Below, piece after piece: positions 9,014 through 17,479 of a stretch of 64,000 bases of DNA. The position numbers and the translations under genes are program-made. Source of the DNA: an uncultured Deferribacteres bacterium (lineage in GTDB: Bacteria; Zhuqueibacterota; JdFR-76; DREG01). Position 1 is the first letter of the stretch, and each line of letters opens with the position of its first letter. The notes below the pieces were generated by a model, which ran no database searches, was not told the origin of the DNA, and saw nothing but the letters and a program-made list of their open reading frames with translations. Location: assembly GCA_913009825.1 (NCBI GenBank), contig CAJVYQ010000025.1, positions 1 to 64,000 of the forward strand, read 5' to 3'.

Positions 9014-9469
9014 ATGTCTGGAACTCATGTTGATGTTATTCCGGCCGTGCATATTACACACACGGTACCTGTTGCACGTGAGCGGGTATTTAAAGCATGG
9101 ATCGATAAACAGGATTTACAAAAATGGTTTATTCCCGACGAAGGATACTGCGTTCTTTTTGTTGAAATTGATCCGCGTAAACATAGTAAATTTCGAATTG
9201 CCCTGAAGGATTCACAGGGAAATCAGCATCTGTTTGGCGGAATTTACCGTGAATTTGTCATGTCTGAGCGGCTCGATTTTACCTGCGAGAAAAATGGCGG
9301 CGGCACGCAGCAGCACAAGACATTCGTATCGGTTCAATTTTTTGATAACAATGGAGAAACAAAAATTGAACTGATTCATGATAATTTATCCGATGAAAAA
9401 ATGCGGGATGAATACGAAAAAAGTTGGAATTTAATGTTGGATCGGCTGGAGAGCTATCTCAAATCATGA
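9014..9469 (+). CDS. SRPBCC/AHSA1-family small-molecule-binding protein
   Basis: 151 residues with the START-like fold signature of the AHSA1 group: an N-terminal strand with VARERVFKAWIDKQDLQKWF, a central FGGIYREFVMSERLDFT and a C-terminal SWNLMLDRLESYL helix. Such proteins are single-domain hydrophobic-ligand binders or toxin-resistance/regulatory partners; no specific ligand can be read here. ATG 9014 has GGGAGAAATTC upstream. It stands alone between a repeat element and an intrinsic terminator. Confidence 0.8.
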   Translation: MSGTHVDVIPAVHITHTVPVARERVFKAWIDKQDLQKWFIPDEGYCVLFVEIDPRKHSKFRIALKDSQGNQHLFGGIYREFVMSERLDFTCEKNGGGTQQHKTFVSVQFFDNNGETKIELIHDNLSDEKMRDEYEKSWNLMLDRLESYLKS

Positions 9470-9494
9470 TTAAAAACATCCCGAATCTCTTCTT

Positions 9495-9535
9495 GCCGCT
9501 TGTGCAGATATTTTGTCATAAGCGGCTTTTTTTTG
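9495..9535 (+). terminator. Intrinsic terminator after the SRPBCC gene
   Basis: Stem GCCGCTT/AAGCGGC with an 18-base loop followed by eight T residues, 26 bases after the stop codon. Confidence 0.75.
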
Positions 9536-9676
9536 TTTTTCATCAAAACTACATAAACCTTCCAACAGTAGCAAACCTTCCAGGTTTTTAAAACCCGGAT
9601 GGTTTTTTGATGTATTAAAAAATAGAATTACTTGCTTTAATTTTGAATTTATAGTAATATTCAAATCATAGAATCC

Positions 9677-10003
9677 TTGAAAAAAATCGGAGTGTATTTT
9701 ATCGACACAGGATTTATTTTTGATTCCCGGACATTGCTTGTTATTTTGATCGTTTCTTTCTTATTAACGGTGCTGGTTACCTATTTTATTGCGCAAAGGA
9801 TCGGCAAGTCGCTGGCGCCGAAGTACAAGCGTTGGTTGTATCTTCTGGTCTCCTTGCTGCCGCTGAAAGAGGTGGTTGAAATTGTCACAAGGAAAGGAAT
9901 AAAATGTTCAGACCGGTTTCTTTGGTTTTGGCTGCTGTTCTGGCTATTTTGTATATTCATGTTTTGGTTCTCAAAAATTAAACAAAGTGAGAATACCGGA
10001 TGA
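9677..10003 (+). CDS. Small membrane protein of unknown function
   Basis: 108 residues from TTG 9677 (weak start evidence; no strong ribosome site). Two hydrophobic segments, residues ~18-40 (LLVILIVSFLLTVLVTYFI) and ~82-100 (FLWFWLLFWLFCIFMFWF), flank a basic loop. The stop codon overlaps the start of the next gene (ATGA), so the two are probably co-translated. I recognise no family. It could be an inner-membrane partner of the following lipoprotein. Confidence 0.5.
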   Translation: MKKIGVYFIDTGFIFDSRTLLVILIVSFLLTVLVTYFIAQRIGKSLAPKYKRWLYLLVSLLPLKEVVEIVTRKGIKCSDRFLWFWLLFWLFCIFMFWFSKIKQSENTG

Positions 10004-10620
10004 AGAAAATAACCGCTTTACTTTTAACCGGTTTTACCGTTGCGGGAATTTCCTGCTCTTTTATGAAATCTACTTTCCAGGAACCGAAAGATGAGAAGCG
10101 TATCATCGTCGTCGGTTCCATAGCTATCGATCTGTTTGAATATCGTAACATCACCAAAACCTACCGTTCGGATGTGCAGGTGATTATTGCCGGTCGCTAC
10201 AGAAAAAATGGTAAAGTGGTTCACAAAAATTACTGGGCAACAACGGATGACAGGGGATATTTTTTTCTGGCCAATGTTCCCGAAGGCGACTATGCATTGC
10301 GGGGATTTCGTTTCCAAACGGTGGGGCCGTCCTTCTACCTCACGGTGATCAATCCATTAAAAACAGAAAAAGACAAATTTATGGTTACGCGTACGGCAAA
10401 ACTTCCCGATGCGGCGTTTGTATTCAAATATCCGGTTATAAACAGAATCGTCAATTTGCGCCACAATTACTTTATTCTGGACCGGGGCAAAACTGTGCAC
10501 CAGCGGGTCTACTACAGGTTGGAAAATTTACGGTTAGTAACCGGCAAAACCCTGGTCGAGCCGGATGTGGTTTCCTATTTTGCCGGAAAATATCCCCGAA
10601 GCGCCTGGTTCAAAAAGTAA
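10000..10620 (+). CDS. Probable lipoprotein with a carboxypeptidase-regulatory-like beta domain
   Basis: 206 residues. The N-terminus is MKKITALLLTGFTVAGISC, a lipoprotein-type signal with a somewhat non-canonical lipobox (GIS-C). The segment TTDDRGYFFLANVPEGDYAL resembles the core of carboxypeptidase-regulatory/CNA-B-like beta-sandwich domains. Not otherwise recognised. It overlaps the upstream membrane protein by four bases. Likely anchored in the periplasm or outer membrane. Confidence 0.6.
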   Translation: MKKITALLLTGFTVAGISCSFMKSTFQEPKDEKRIIVVGSIAIDLFEYRNITKTYRSDVQVIIAGRYRKNGKVVHKNYWATTDDRGYFFLANVPEGDYALRGFRFQTVGPSFYLTVINPLKTEKDKFMVTRTAKLPDAAFVFKYPVINRIVNLRHNYFILDRGKTVHQRVYYRLENLRLVTGKTLVEPDVVSYFAGKYPRSAWFKK

Positions 10621-10760
10621 GACTCAATCTGCTTTTGATGGAGATGAGTGTTGCCACCATTCATCTTTGCTCTTTTTCAAACCAATTTTGAACTACCCAA
10701 ATTGCTACATCTGTCAAGAAATGATTGCTTGACTACCTTCAATTCCAAACCGGAGGCGGA

Positions 10761-12455
10761 ATGATTCTTACGCACATCACCATTATTAATTTTTCCAAAA
10801 CTGTGTTGCTGCTCCAAATTTTTATTTTGTTTGCGTTTAAAATAGTATATCCGGCCACAAATAAACACGGTATTGCCCTGGTTAACGGGACAATCCGAAC
10901 CATCAATCCGGAAAATCCTGTGGCGGAGGCGGTGTATATTATTGATGAAAAGATCGTGTTTGTTGGCAGTACGCGGGAAGTAAGAGAATGGATCAAACCG
11001 GAAACGGATGTGATCGATTTACAGCGGAGATTGGTTTTGCAGGGATTCAATGATGCTCATGTGCATTTCTCTGACGGCGGTTTTTCTCTGCTTGAATTGA
11101 ATCTGCGCCCCGCCAAAAGCCGGGATGAATTTGCTGCAAAAATTGAAACTTACGCAGCCTCTCTTCCCGAAGGCGCCTGGATCACCGGCGGTAATTGGGA
11201 TCATGAAATCTGGCCGGGTAAAAAATACCCGGATCGCCGGCTGATCGATCCGGTTTCGGCCAACCATCCGGTTTTTGTCAACAGATTGGATGGGCATGTG
11301 GCCGTTGCCAACAGCCCGGCACTGCGTCTGGCCGGAATCAACAGAGATACACCGTCTCCCGATGGCGGTTTTATTGAGCGAGACGCCGGCGGAGAGCCGA
11401 CCGGAATTTTAAAAGATAATGCTTTGGAACTGGTTAGCCGGCATATTCCTGCGCCGCCGGACCCAGTGCGTTTACAAGCCATTTCCGCTGCATTGCATCA
11501 TGCCGCTAAATTGGGAATCACCAGCGTTCAGGATGTGTCGCCGGTGAATGATTTTCATCTGTATCAGCAGCTTGCCCGCCGGGGGGAACTAACCTGTCGC
11601 ATCAACGCTGTTATGCCCATCGAATCGTATACCGAATACCTGCACCGGGCGGGAATAGAATATCATTTCGGCAGTCCCTTGCTGCGGCTGGGCAGTGTAA
11701 AATGTTTTTCCGATGGCTCTATGGGTGCCGGTTCCGCTTTGCTTTTTGAACCGTATACGGATGACGGCGCCACTTCCGGCCTGGCAATTTATCCGAAAAC
11801 AAAGTTGATGGAATTGATCGCCGCTGCGCATAAAAATAATTTACAGGTTTATTGCCATGCAATTGGGGACAAAGCCAATCGCTGGGTGCTGGACGCTTTT
11901 GAGGCAGCAGCTAAAAAATACGGACAAAAAGATTTACGCCATCGCATCGAGCATGCACAATTGGTGGCGCGGGGTGATTTCCAAAGATTTTCCGCTCTCG
12001 ATGTTATCGCTTCCGTGCAGCCTTCCCACTGTATCGACGATATGCGCTGGGCTGAGACGCGGATCGGAAAAAAAAGATGCAATGGGCTTTATGCGTTTCG
12101 TTCATTTTTGGATGCCGGCGCAAACATTGCGTTCGGCACAGACTGGCCGGTGGAGAATCTCAATCCCATGATCGGTTTGTATGCCGCGGTCACTCGTGAA
12201 TTTTCGCAGGGCGGTCCGGCAGGAGGCTGGTTCCCGAAGCAGAAGATAGAATTAGAAGAGGCAGTGAAAGCGTACACATCAGGCGCCGCCTACGCCGAAC
12301 ATGAAGAACAAAACAAAGGGTCGATCGAACCCGGAAAATTAGCCGATTTGATTGTGCTGGACCTGGATATCTTTTCCGTGCCGCCGAAGGAAATTCTATC
12401 CGCAAAAGTTGATTTAACTATGGTGGGCGGGAAAGTTGTGTTTGTCAGGGATTAA
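10761..12455 (+). CDS. Exported YtcJ-like amidohydrolase (metal-dependent hydrolase)
   Basis: 564 residues from ATG 10761, chosen over an upstream in-frame ATG because GGAGG sits just before it. An N-terminal hydrophobic segment suggests a signal or anchor. Amidohydrolase family 3 features: NDAHVHFSDGG (metal HxH), ITGGNWDHEIWPGKKYPDR, a VKCFSDGSMGAGSALL strand, YCHAIGDKANRWVLDAF, RHRIEHAQLV, FGTDWPVENLNPM, and a C-terminal GSIEPGKLADLIVLDLD. It hydrolyses an amide or similar bond in an unknown substrate. Closest named relatives act on N-substituted formamides or amides. Stands alone on its strand. Confidence 0.88.
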   Translation: MILTHITIINFSKTVLLLQIFILFAFKIVYPATNKHGIALVNGTIRTINPENPVAEAVYIIDEKIVFVGSTREVREWIKPETDVIDLQRRLVLQGFNDAHVHFSDGGFSLLELNLRPAKSRDEFAAKIETYAASLPEGAWITGGNWDHEIWPGKKYPDRRLIDPVSANHPVFVNRLDGHVAVANSPALRLAGINRDTPSPDGGFIERDAGGEPTGILKDNALELVSRHIPAPPDPVRLQAISAALHHAAKLGITSVQDVSPVNDFHLYQQLARRGELTCRINAVMPIESYTEYLHRAGIEYHFGSPLLRLGSVKCFSDGSMGAGSALLFEPYTDDGATSGLAIYPKTKLMELIAAAHKNNLQVYCHAIGDKANRWVLDAFEAAAKKYGQKDLRHRIEHAQLVARGDFQRFSALDVIASVQPSHCIDDMRWAETRIGKKRCNGLYAFRSFLDAGANIAFGTDWPVENLNPMIGLYAAVTREFSQGGPAGGWFPKQKIELEEAVKAYTSGAAYAEHEEQNKGSIEPGKLADLIVLDLDIFSVPPKEILSAKVDLTMVGGKVVFVRD

Positions 12456-12579
12456 AATGTTTGTGACATTTTAATCCCTCGAAAAACAACAATTATCAGT
12501 CAACTTGTTTTTCCAGAATGTTTTTATCGTCTTGGTTGCAACAGGCAGGCCGTTAAAATTTCTTGGAAATGATAATTAT

Positions 12580-12723
12580 TTAGTGTCTGTCCCAAAATAC
12601 CCACAATATTGTTTTTCCGGCTATCTTTAAGCCGCCTGCCTGTTGCAGACAGAGAATCTACTTAAGGGCAGCAATGGATTCCCGCTAAAAGCATGCGGGA
12701 ATGACAAATTCGGACAGACACTA
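12580..12723. repeat. GTGTCTGTCC-family inverted-repeat element, copy a
   Basis: Ends TTAGTGTCTGTCCCAAAATA and AATTCGGACAGACACTA form terminal inverted repeats. The interior (GCCGCCTGCCTGTTGCAGAC, GCAGCAATGGATTCCCG) matches copy e at 58734-58881 in opposite orientation. Confidence 0.8.
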
Positions 12724-12816
12724 TTCAGGATGCCTAGGACAGATTTTAAAAGACACGAAAAGAAGATGGATAAACTTTTTTGAGTATTTCGTGTGTTTAG
12801 TGGGCTGAATAATTAC
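12719..12816. repeat. GTAACTATTCAG-family element, about 98 bp
   Basis: Begins ACTATTCAGGATGCC and ends GTGTGTTTAGTGGGCTGAAT followed by AATTAC. The interior motif TTTCGTGTGTTTA(G/A)TGGGCTGA recurs at 34130-34160. It abuts copy a of the other family. Confidence 0.6.
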
Positions 12817-13158
12817 CGGAAATGATAAATACGGAGCTTTTTATCGGGAACTGAAAAGTTATTAACAATTTTTAGTTCGCAATTTTTTCAATTTCTCTGC
12901 GTCCTCTGCGCCTCTGCGTTAAAAAACAAGCGCTCTAAAACGCAGAGACGCAGAGAGCACAAAGGACGCAGATTTCAGTAAAAACCAGAGTGTTACAAAA
13001 AATCTGTTTTCCGATCTAAAATTGGTATATAGAAAGTGGGTCAGGTATGAAAAATATCTTTTTGTTCATTCAATATGTTTTAAATTGAAATAAATTTTTA
13101 TCTCAGGGTTAACAAAATTTATGCTGCAAATGTTAACCTGAAAGGAAAGGAAATCGAG
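12817..13158. other. Non-coding stretch with AACGCAGAG palindrome
   Basis: No gene. 12893-12975 holds a large palindrome built from CTCTGCGCCTCTGCGTT and AACGCAGAGACGCAGAG. Related hairpins lie at 38112-38256 and 56194-56265. The remaining ~180 bases before the next gene are AT-rich leader. Confidence 0.6.
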
Positions 13159-14478
13159 ATGAAAAGAATTGTTGTTTTGCTGTTTGTATTATTGTTCGGT
13201 TTTTTGCAGACCAATTATGCTCAAAACGAGAAAGTCGACTGGGAGCAAAAAGGCAAAGTATTTCTCCGTCTGCTCGAAGATGGGAAATATGGGCAGGCCA
13301 TAAGCCGGTGCGATTCTGTGATGAAAAAGCATCTTGATGAAAAGCGACTGGCAAAATTATGGACCGATCTGAAAGATCAAATGGGCGCATTTCAATCCGT
13401 TGTACGGGTGAAGGTGGAGGAAACGGGCGTTTATCACCGGGTAAATGTGATCTGTCGGTTTGATGCCGGTAAATTTAACATTTTGGTTGTTTTCAATGCG
13501 CGGGAGCAGGTTGCCGGATTATGGTTTTTACCGGTGAATGCGCCAAAATACGAAATACCAACCTATGTGGACACAACCGCATTTTACGAAGAACAAGTGA
13601 AATTCGGGCAACCGGATTGGCAGCTCCCCGGTGTTTTATCAATTCCGCGAAATGGCAGTCAATTCCCAGCCGTTGTTCTGGTTCACGGTTCGGGCCCCAA
13701 CGACCGTGACGAAACCATCGGACCGAATCGGCCGTTCCGCGACCTTGCCTGGGGATTGGCATCCCGGGGGATTCTGGTGTTTCGTTACGACAAACGCACC
13801 AAAGTATACGGACCAAGAATGACAGGCAAAGCTATAACCGTTGAAAATGAAGTGATTGAGGATGCACTGTCAGCCGTGCAACTGGTGCGGAAAAGAGCGG
13901 ACGTAGATCAGAAAAAAATCTTTGTCCTCGGCCACAGTCTGGGCGCCATGTTGGCGCCGGAAATCGGCAGCCGGAGTAAGGGGATCGCCGGTATCGTCAT
14001 GCTGGCCGCACCGGCAAGTACGCTGGAAGATGTGATCTCTTATCAGTTGCCTTATTTGGAGGCGCTGAAACCTGCGACCAGTGAAAAAGAAAAAAAACAA
14101 CTTGATTCTCTTTTGACCCTTTTAAAGAAAATTAAAAATGAAACGTTGCCGGATACAGTAAAAGTGATGGGGGCAAGCGCATCATATTATTACGATTTGC
14201 ACCGGAGAAATCAGGTTATGTTTGCTAAATCGTTAAAAATACCGTGTTTGCTGCTGCAGGGCGGGCGGGACTACCAGGTTAGGCCGGATGAATTTAAAAT
14301 CTGGCAAAAAGAACTGGCCGGGCATACCAACTGTCGTTTCATCAGCTATCCGGCGCTGAATCATCTTTTTATGGCAGGGGAAGGAAAATCAACGCCCGCT
14401 GAATATATGGATCAACAGCGGCATGTTTTTGCACAGGTTATATTGGATATTGCGACGTGGATTCATGAAATAAAATGA
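13159..14478 (+). CDS. Exported alpha/beta hydrolase with N-terminal DUF3887-like domain
   Basis: 439 residues. A signal peptide (MKRIVVLLFVLLFGFLQTNYAQ) is followed by a ~110-residue domain resembling DUF3887 (GKYGQAISRCDSVMKKHL, LWTDLKDQMGAFQS) and then an alpha/beta-hydrolase. The oxyanion region is LVHGSGPNDRDE, the nucleophile elbow GHSLGAML, the acid Asp lies in LLLQGGRDYQV and the His in YPALNHLFM, so the triad is complete. This architecture is common in secreted esterases or peptidases of Bacteroidota and Firmicutes. The substrate is unknown. Followed 11 bases later by a phosphodiesterase gene, perhaps co-transcribed. Confidence 0.85.
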   Translation: MKRIVVLLFVLLFGFLQTNYAQNEKVDWEQKGKVFLRLLEDGKYGQAISRCDSVMKKHLDEKRLAKLWTDLKDQMGAFQSVVRVKVEETGVYHRVNVICRFDAGKFNILVVFNAREQVAGLWFLPVNAPKYEIPTYVDTTAFYEEQVKFGQPDWQLPGVLSIPRNGSQFPAVVLVHGSGPNDRDETIGPNRPFRDLAWGLASRGILVFRYDKRTKVYGPRMTGKAITVENEVIEDALSAVQLVRKRADVDQKKIFVLGHSLGAMLAPEIGSRSKGIAGIVMLAAPASTLEDVISYQLPYLEALKPATSEKEKKQLDSLLTLLKKIKNETLPDTVKVMGASASYYYDLHRRNQVMFAKSLKIPCLLLQGGRDYQVRPDEFKIWQKELAGHTNCRFISYPALNHLFMAGEGKSTPAEYMDQQRHVFAQVILDIATWIHEIK

Positions 14479-14488
14479 GATCAATAGA

Positions 14489-15211
14489 ATGGGAAAACCG
14501 CAAATAACCGCCCATCGCGGCGCTTCCGGCTTGGCGCCGGAAAATACACTGTCTGCCATCAGACTGGCTATCGAGATCGGCGCAGATTTCGCCGAAATAG
14601 ACGTGCAGGAATCTGCGGACGGGGGAATATTTTTGCTGCATGACGCTTCAATTGACCGAACCACCGATAAAAAAGGAATCATTTGGGAATTGACTTCTGC
14701 CGATCTGCGTGCCGCGGATGCAGGTTCCTGGTATTCGCCGTGGTTTGCAAATGAGCCCGTGCCGGATTTGTCAACCGTTATCGATTCTATGTCTGGAATG
14801 ATAAAGCTGAACATTGAGTTGAAGACAAACGGACATCAGATAAAATTGGCCGAGAGGGTAGTAGCGATCATCGAAGAGAAAAAATTTATCGATCAGTGTA
14901 TCGTCACTTCCTTCGACCGGGAAGAAATAAGCAAGGTGAAAGAATTGAACCCCGGTATTAAAACCGGTCTTATTTTCAGTAAAATACCGAAGGAAAATAT
15001 CTGGACAGCGGCGTACGATCTGTTCAGTGTGCATAAAAAATTAGTGTCTGATGATTTTATGAAAGATGCGCATCAGTTTGGCAAAGAAGTTCATGTCTGG
15101 ACGGTGAATAAAGAGAAAGAAATGCGGAAAATGATCGGGTATGGGGTTGATAATATAATTACTAATTATCCTGGTAAAACCTTCCAGGTTTTAAAAACCT
15201 GGAAGGTTTAA
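14489..15211 (+). CDS. Glycerophosphodiester phosphodiesterase
   Basis: 240 residues of the GDPD TIM barrel. Catalytic elements: TAHRGASGLAPENTLSA (His and Arg), GADFAEIDVQESADG (metal-binding E-I-D), LLHDASIDRTTD, LNIELKTN and the late strand HVWTVNKEKEM. It hydrolyses glycerophosphodiesters to sn-glycerol-3-phosphate and an alcohol. No signal peptide, so probably cytoplasmic. Its last ~13 residues (KTFQVLKTWKV) are encoded by a palindromic repeat at 15177-15209 (ACCTTCCAGG/CCTGGAAGGT), so the C-terminus looks repeat-derived. Confidence 0.9.
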   Translation: MGKPQITAHRGASGLAPENTLSAIRLAIEIGADFAEIDVQESADGGIFLLHDASIDRTTDKKGIIWELTSADLRAADAGSWYSPWFANEPVPDLSTVIDSMSGMIKLNIELKTNGHQIKLAERVVAIIEEKKFIDQCIVTSFDREEISKVKELNPGIKTGLIFSKIPKENIWTAAYDLFSVHKKLVSDDFMKDAHQFGKEVHVWTVNKEKEMRKMIGYGVDNIITNYPGKTFQVLKTWKV

Positions 15212-15256
15212 TATGATCAGAAAGGTTTAAAACGACCCGGAAGATTGGTTTATAAG

Positions 15257-15766
15257 TTAATCGATTGAAAACTCCCACTTGCAATACACATCGCCGGTAT
15301 CATCCGGGGGGCACTGGATGCAGCGGGTTTGAATGCGGGGATCGACAGCCTGCGCGAAACGTGTGAATTCAATGATGCCAACCGGTTTGCAGGGAAAATC
15401 CGGCAGCCCTTTCCGGCGGCGGGTTTCCTGTACTTTGCAGCGCTCCATGGTGAAAATCAGGGTTTGGTCATCCGGGCGTTCTGTTTTTTGTTCGTTGATT
15501 GCCGCATAAAGACGGTAATTGAACGCTCGTTTTAATGAATCCAGTCCGCCATTTTCCGGGATGTTGAATGCGCGTACAATCCTTTTAGCCTCGGCAGCGG
15601 CAAACCGGTGCCAGGATTTTCTGTCCAGATCCATTGCGGTTTCCATTTCGTATGTCTCTTCTGCGGCCAGGAACCAGCATCCATCGTGTGTCAGCCAGTT
15701 TTTAGCATACACTTCTATTAATTTCAATAATTCGTTCCGGTCCATTTTTCGGATGAAATCAATCAT
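15257..15766 (-). CDS. DUF6125-like cytosolic protein
   Basis: 169 residues resembling the DUF6125 group: an N-terminal ELLKLIEVYAKNWLTHDGCW, FLAAEETYEMETAMDLDRKS, a middle FNYRLYAAINEQ and a cysteine-bearing C-terminus (MERCKVQETRRRKG, RIQTRCIQCPPDD, YCKWEF). The conserved Cys and Arg suggest a ligand or metal site, but no activity is established that I can name. Read towards the sugar-nucleotide reductase gene's 3-prime end with a short gap; probably the last gene of that minus-strand group. Confidence 0.65.
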   Translation of the reverse strand: MIDFIRKMDRNELLKLIEVYAKNWLTHDGCWFLAAEETYEMETAMDLDRKSWHRFAAAEAKRIVRAFNIPENGGLDSLKRAFNYRLYAAINEQKTERPDDQTLIFTMERCKVQETRRRKGLPDFPCKPVGIIEFTRFAQAVDPRIQTRCIQCPPDDTGDVYCKWEFSID

Positions 15767-15787
15767 TGCAGGCTCCGTTATAAATTG

Positions 15788-16693
15788 TTAAGTGGAAAGA
15801 AATGTCTGCTTATTTTTATTCCCGTATGCTGCTTGTATACCCGCTTTGCAGTCAAGTAATTTGGTTTTCAGAATTTTACGTGCCAGATCGATTTGCAGAG
15901 AAACATCCGCCGGACGCACGCCCGGCAATGAAATATCCTTCATTTGAACCGGTTGAATATATTTTTCGTCGCGATTTAACCTGTGGGCAAGGAGCAACCC
16001 GAATTGGTACCTGTCGATCCTTTCACTTCCGGCAATATGAATGATGCCGGTGAAAGAATGTTCCGCAAGCTCAAGAACGGCCTGTGCTAAATTTCCGGCA
16101 TAAATCGGTGTACGGAATTGATCGGTGAAAAGTTTGGTGGTTTTTTGATTTTGCCAGAAATCTCGCATCCATTCGGAAAAAGAGGTGCCTGATATTGCCG
16201 GAGGGCCGTACATGATCGCAGGACGGGCAATGATGTGGTTGGGATTGGCGGCGGCTACGGCCAATTCAGCCTGCCGTTTGCTCCAGCCGTAAAAACTGAG
16301 GGGATTAGGCCGGTCTTTTTCGGAATAGGGGGGAGCCTTGCCGTCGAATACCAGGTCGGTTGAAATATAAATAATTTTGGCGCCGATTGCCGCACTGTAT
16401 TTTGCTAAAAGTTTACTTGCCCGGATGTTGGTTTGTTGGGTTTGCCGTTTTTGTTTCTCACAAAGATCGACATTGGTCATTGCCGCATTATGAATAACAA
16501 TCTCCGGCCGGATTTTTTCAATCATATTCCGGATGTTTCCGGCATCCGTCAGATCTATCTGCTGCCAGGTGATTTTTTTGTATTCAGGAAGATTGCGGAA
16601 ACAGGTGGTAAACGTCTCGAATCGGGCGCCCGCGGCTTTTACTAAATAACCGCCCAAAAAACCGCTGCCGCCGGTGATGAGTATTTTCTTCAT
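15788..16693 (-). CDS. dTDP-4-dehydrorhamnose reductase-like (RmlD family) SDR
   Basis: 301 residues from ATG 16693; a GTG five codons earlier is an alternative start. NAD(P)-binding ILITGGSGFLGGYLVKAAG at the N-terminus, IVIHNAAMTNVDLCEKQ, STDLVFDGKAPPYSE and the catalytic Tyr-x-x-x-Lys in YGWSKRQAELAV are all typical of RmlD/extended SDR enzymes. GIIHIAGSERIDRYQFG fits the C-terminal substrate lobe. Other rml genes are not nearby, so it may serve a different nucleotide sugar or be a generic NAD-dependent reductase. Confidence 0.8.
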   Translation of the reverse strand: MKKILITGGSGFLGGYLVKAAGARFETFTTCFRNLPEYKKITWQQIDLTDAGNIRNMIEKIRPEIVIHNAAMTNVDLCEKQKRQTQQTNIRASKLLAKYSAAIGAKIIYISTDLVFDGKAPPYSEKDRPNPLSFYGWSKRQAELAVAAANPNHIIARPAIMYGPPAISGTSFSEWMRDFWQNQKTTKLFTDQFRTPIYAGNLAQAVLELAEHSFTGIIHIAGSERIDRYQFGLLLAHRLNRDEKYIQPVQMKDISLPGVRPADVSLQIDLARKILKTKLLDCKAGIQAAYGNKNKQTFLST

Positions 16694-16727
16694 AGTTTCC
16701 GGTATCACAGAAATTCGGATGAACAGT

Positions 16728-17477
16728 TTACCAATTCATGGAAAATTGCAGTTTTAAAGAAAGGGCTCCGCTTTGGGTTAAAAACGGAGTTGCCTGCAGG
16801 GAAGATGAAAGTTTTTGGTTCGCTTTGTGTCTTACCCAAACCGCATCGATGGCGCTGAAAATATGATTTAATAAAATTCCGCCGATAAGCAATGTGGCGT
16901 TTCTTCCGGCCAGCTTGCGCGAGGTGTACAATTGATCGAACCGCCTGGAATCCGCATCGGAATCCCATTGCCAGAAATGATCCTCATCTACAGAGTAAAC
17001 CAGAGAATATTGGCGGAATTGTCTTTTCTCTTCGTTGTAGTCATAAATGTTGTGATAATTACTTACATTAGCATAAAAAGTGTTGTCTTTTCCGGTTGTG
17101 TTTACCTGCGCTTTTTCCATGGCATAATTCTCCATGTCGCTTTGCTTCCAGTGACCGTAAATTTGCAGTGAGACAAATGTAGTCCACAGCACTCCTTCCG
17201 TGACCAGCAGATAGCGCGCTCTCTTTTTGGCGCCGCTGGAAAATTCACCCCAGCCCGGCAACAGAAGTGATTTTAGAAACGCTTTTCCCGTTGAAGAAAC
17301 GGAAGATTGTGGCGGTGTAAAATTAACAATCTTTGAACCGGCCTGAGTGGATGGAAAGGATAGAAACGACGTGTAGTTCAATCGGTTGAGATTTCCTGTT
17401 TCTTTGGCATTCAGAAAAGAGACCGAAAGTAAAAATAACAGAAAAGAAAGCATAAATTTTCGCATATTTTGTCTCAT
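16728..17477 (-). CDS. DUF5683-like exported protein, paralogue 1
   Basis: 249 residues with a signal peptide (FMLSFLLFLLSVSFLNA) and a conserved block LKSLLLPGWGEFSSGAKKRA, then LLNHIFSAIDAVWVRHKANQ near the C-terminus. The same two blocks occur in the upstream neighbour (VPGSGEFYAKSWLKG and LANHVFSAIDAAWTVNRFNK), so the pair is a tandem duplication. GxGEFY-type proteins are frequent in T9SS-bearing phyla and probably membrane associated; function unknown. Its ATG begins 3 bases after the neighbour's stop, so the two are translationally coupled. Confidence 0.65.
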   Translation of the reverse strand: MRQNMRKFMLSFLLFLLSVSFLNAKETGNLNRLNYTSFLSFPSTQAGSKIVNFTPPQSSVSSTGKAFLKSLLLPGWGEFSSGAKKRARYLLVTEGVLWTTFVSLQIYGHWKQSDMENYAMEKAQVNTTGKDNTFYANVSNYHNIYDYNEEKRQFRQYSLVYSVDEDHFWQWDSDADSRRFDQLYTSRKLAGRNATLLIGGILLNHIFSAIDAVWVRHKANQKLSSSLQATPFLTQSGALSLKLQFSMNW

Positions 17478-17479
17478 GT

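Noticed and set aside
9470-9664. 64-codon minus-strand ORF after the SRPBCC gene
   Set aside because: It overlaps a clear intrinsic terminator and a repeat hairpin and has no family match.
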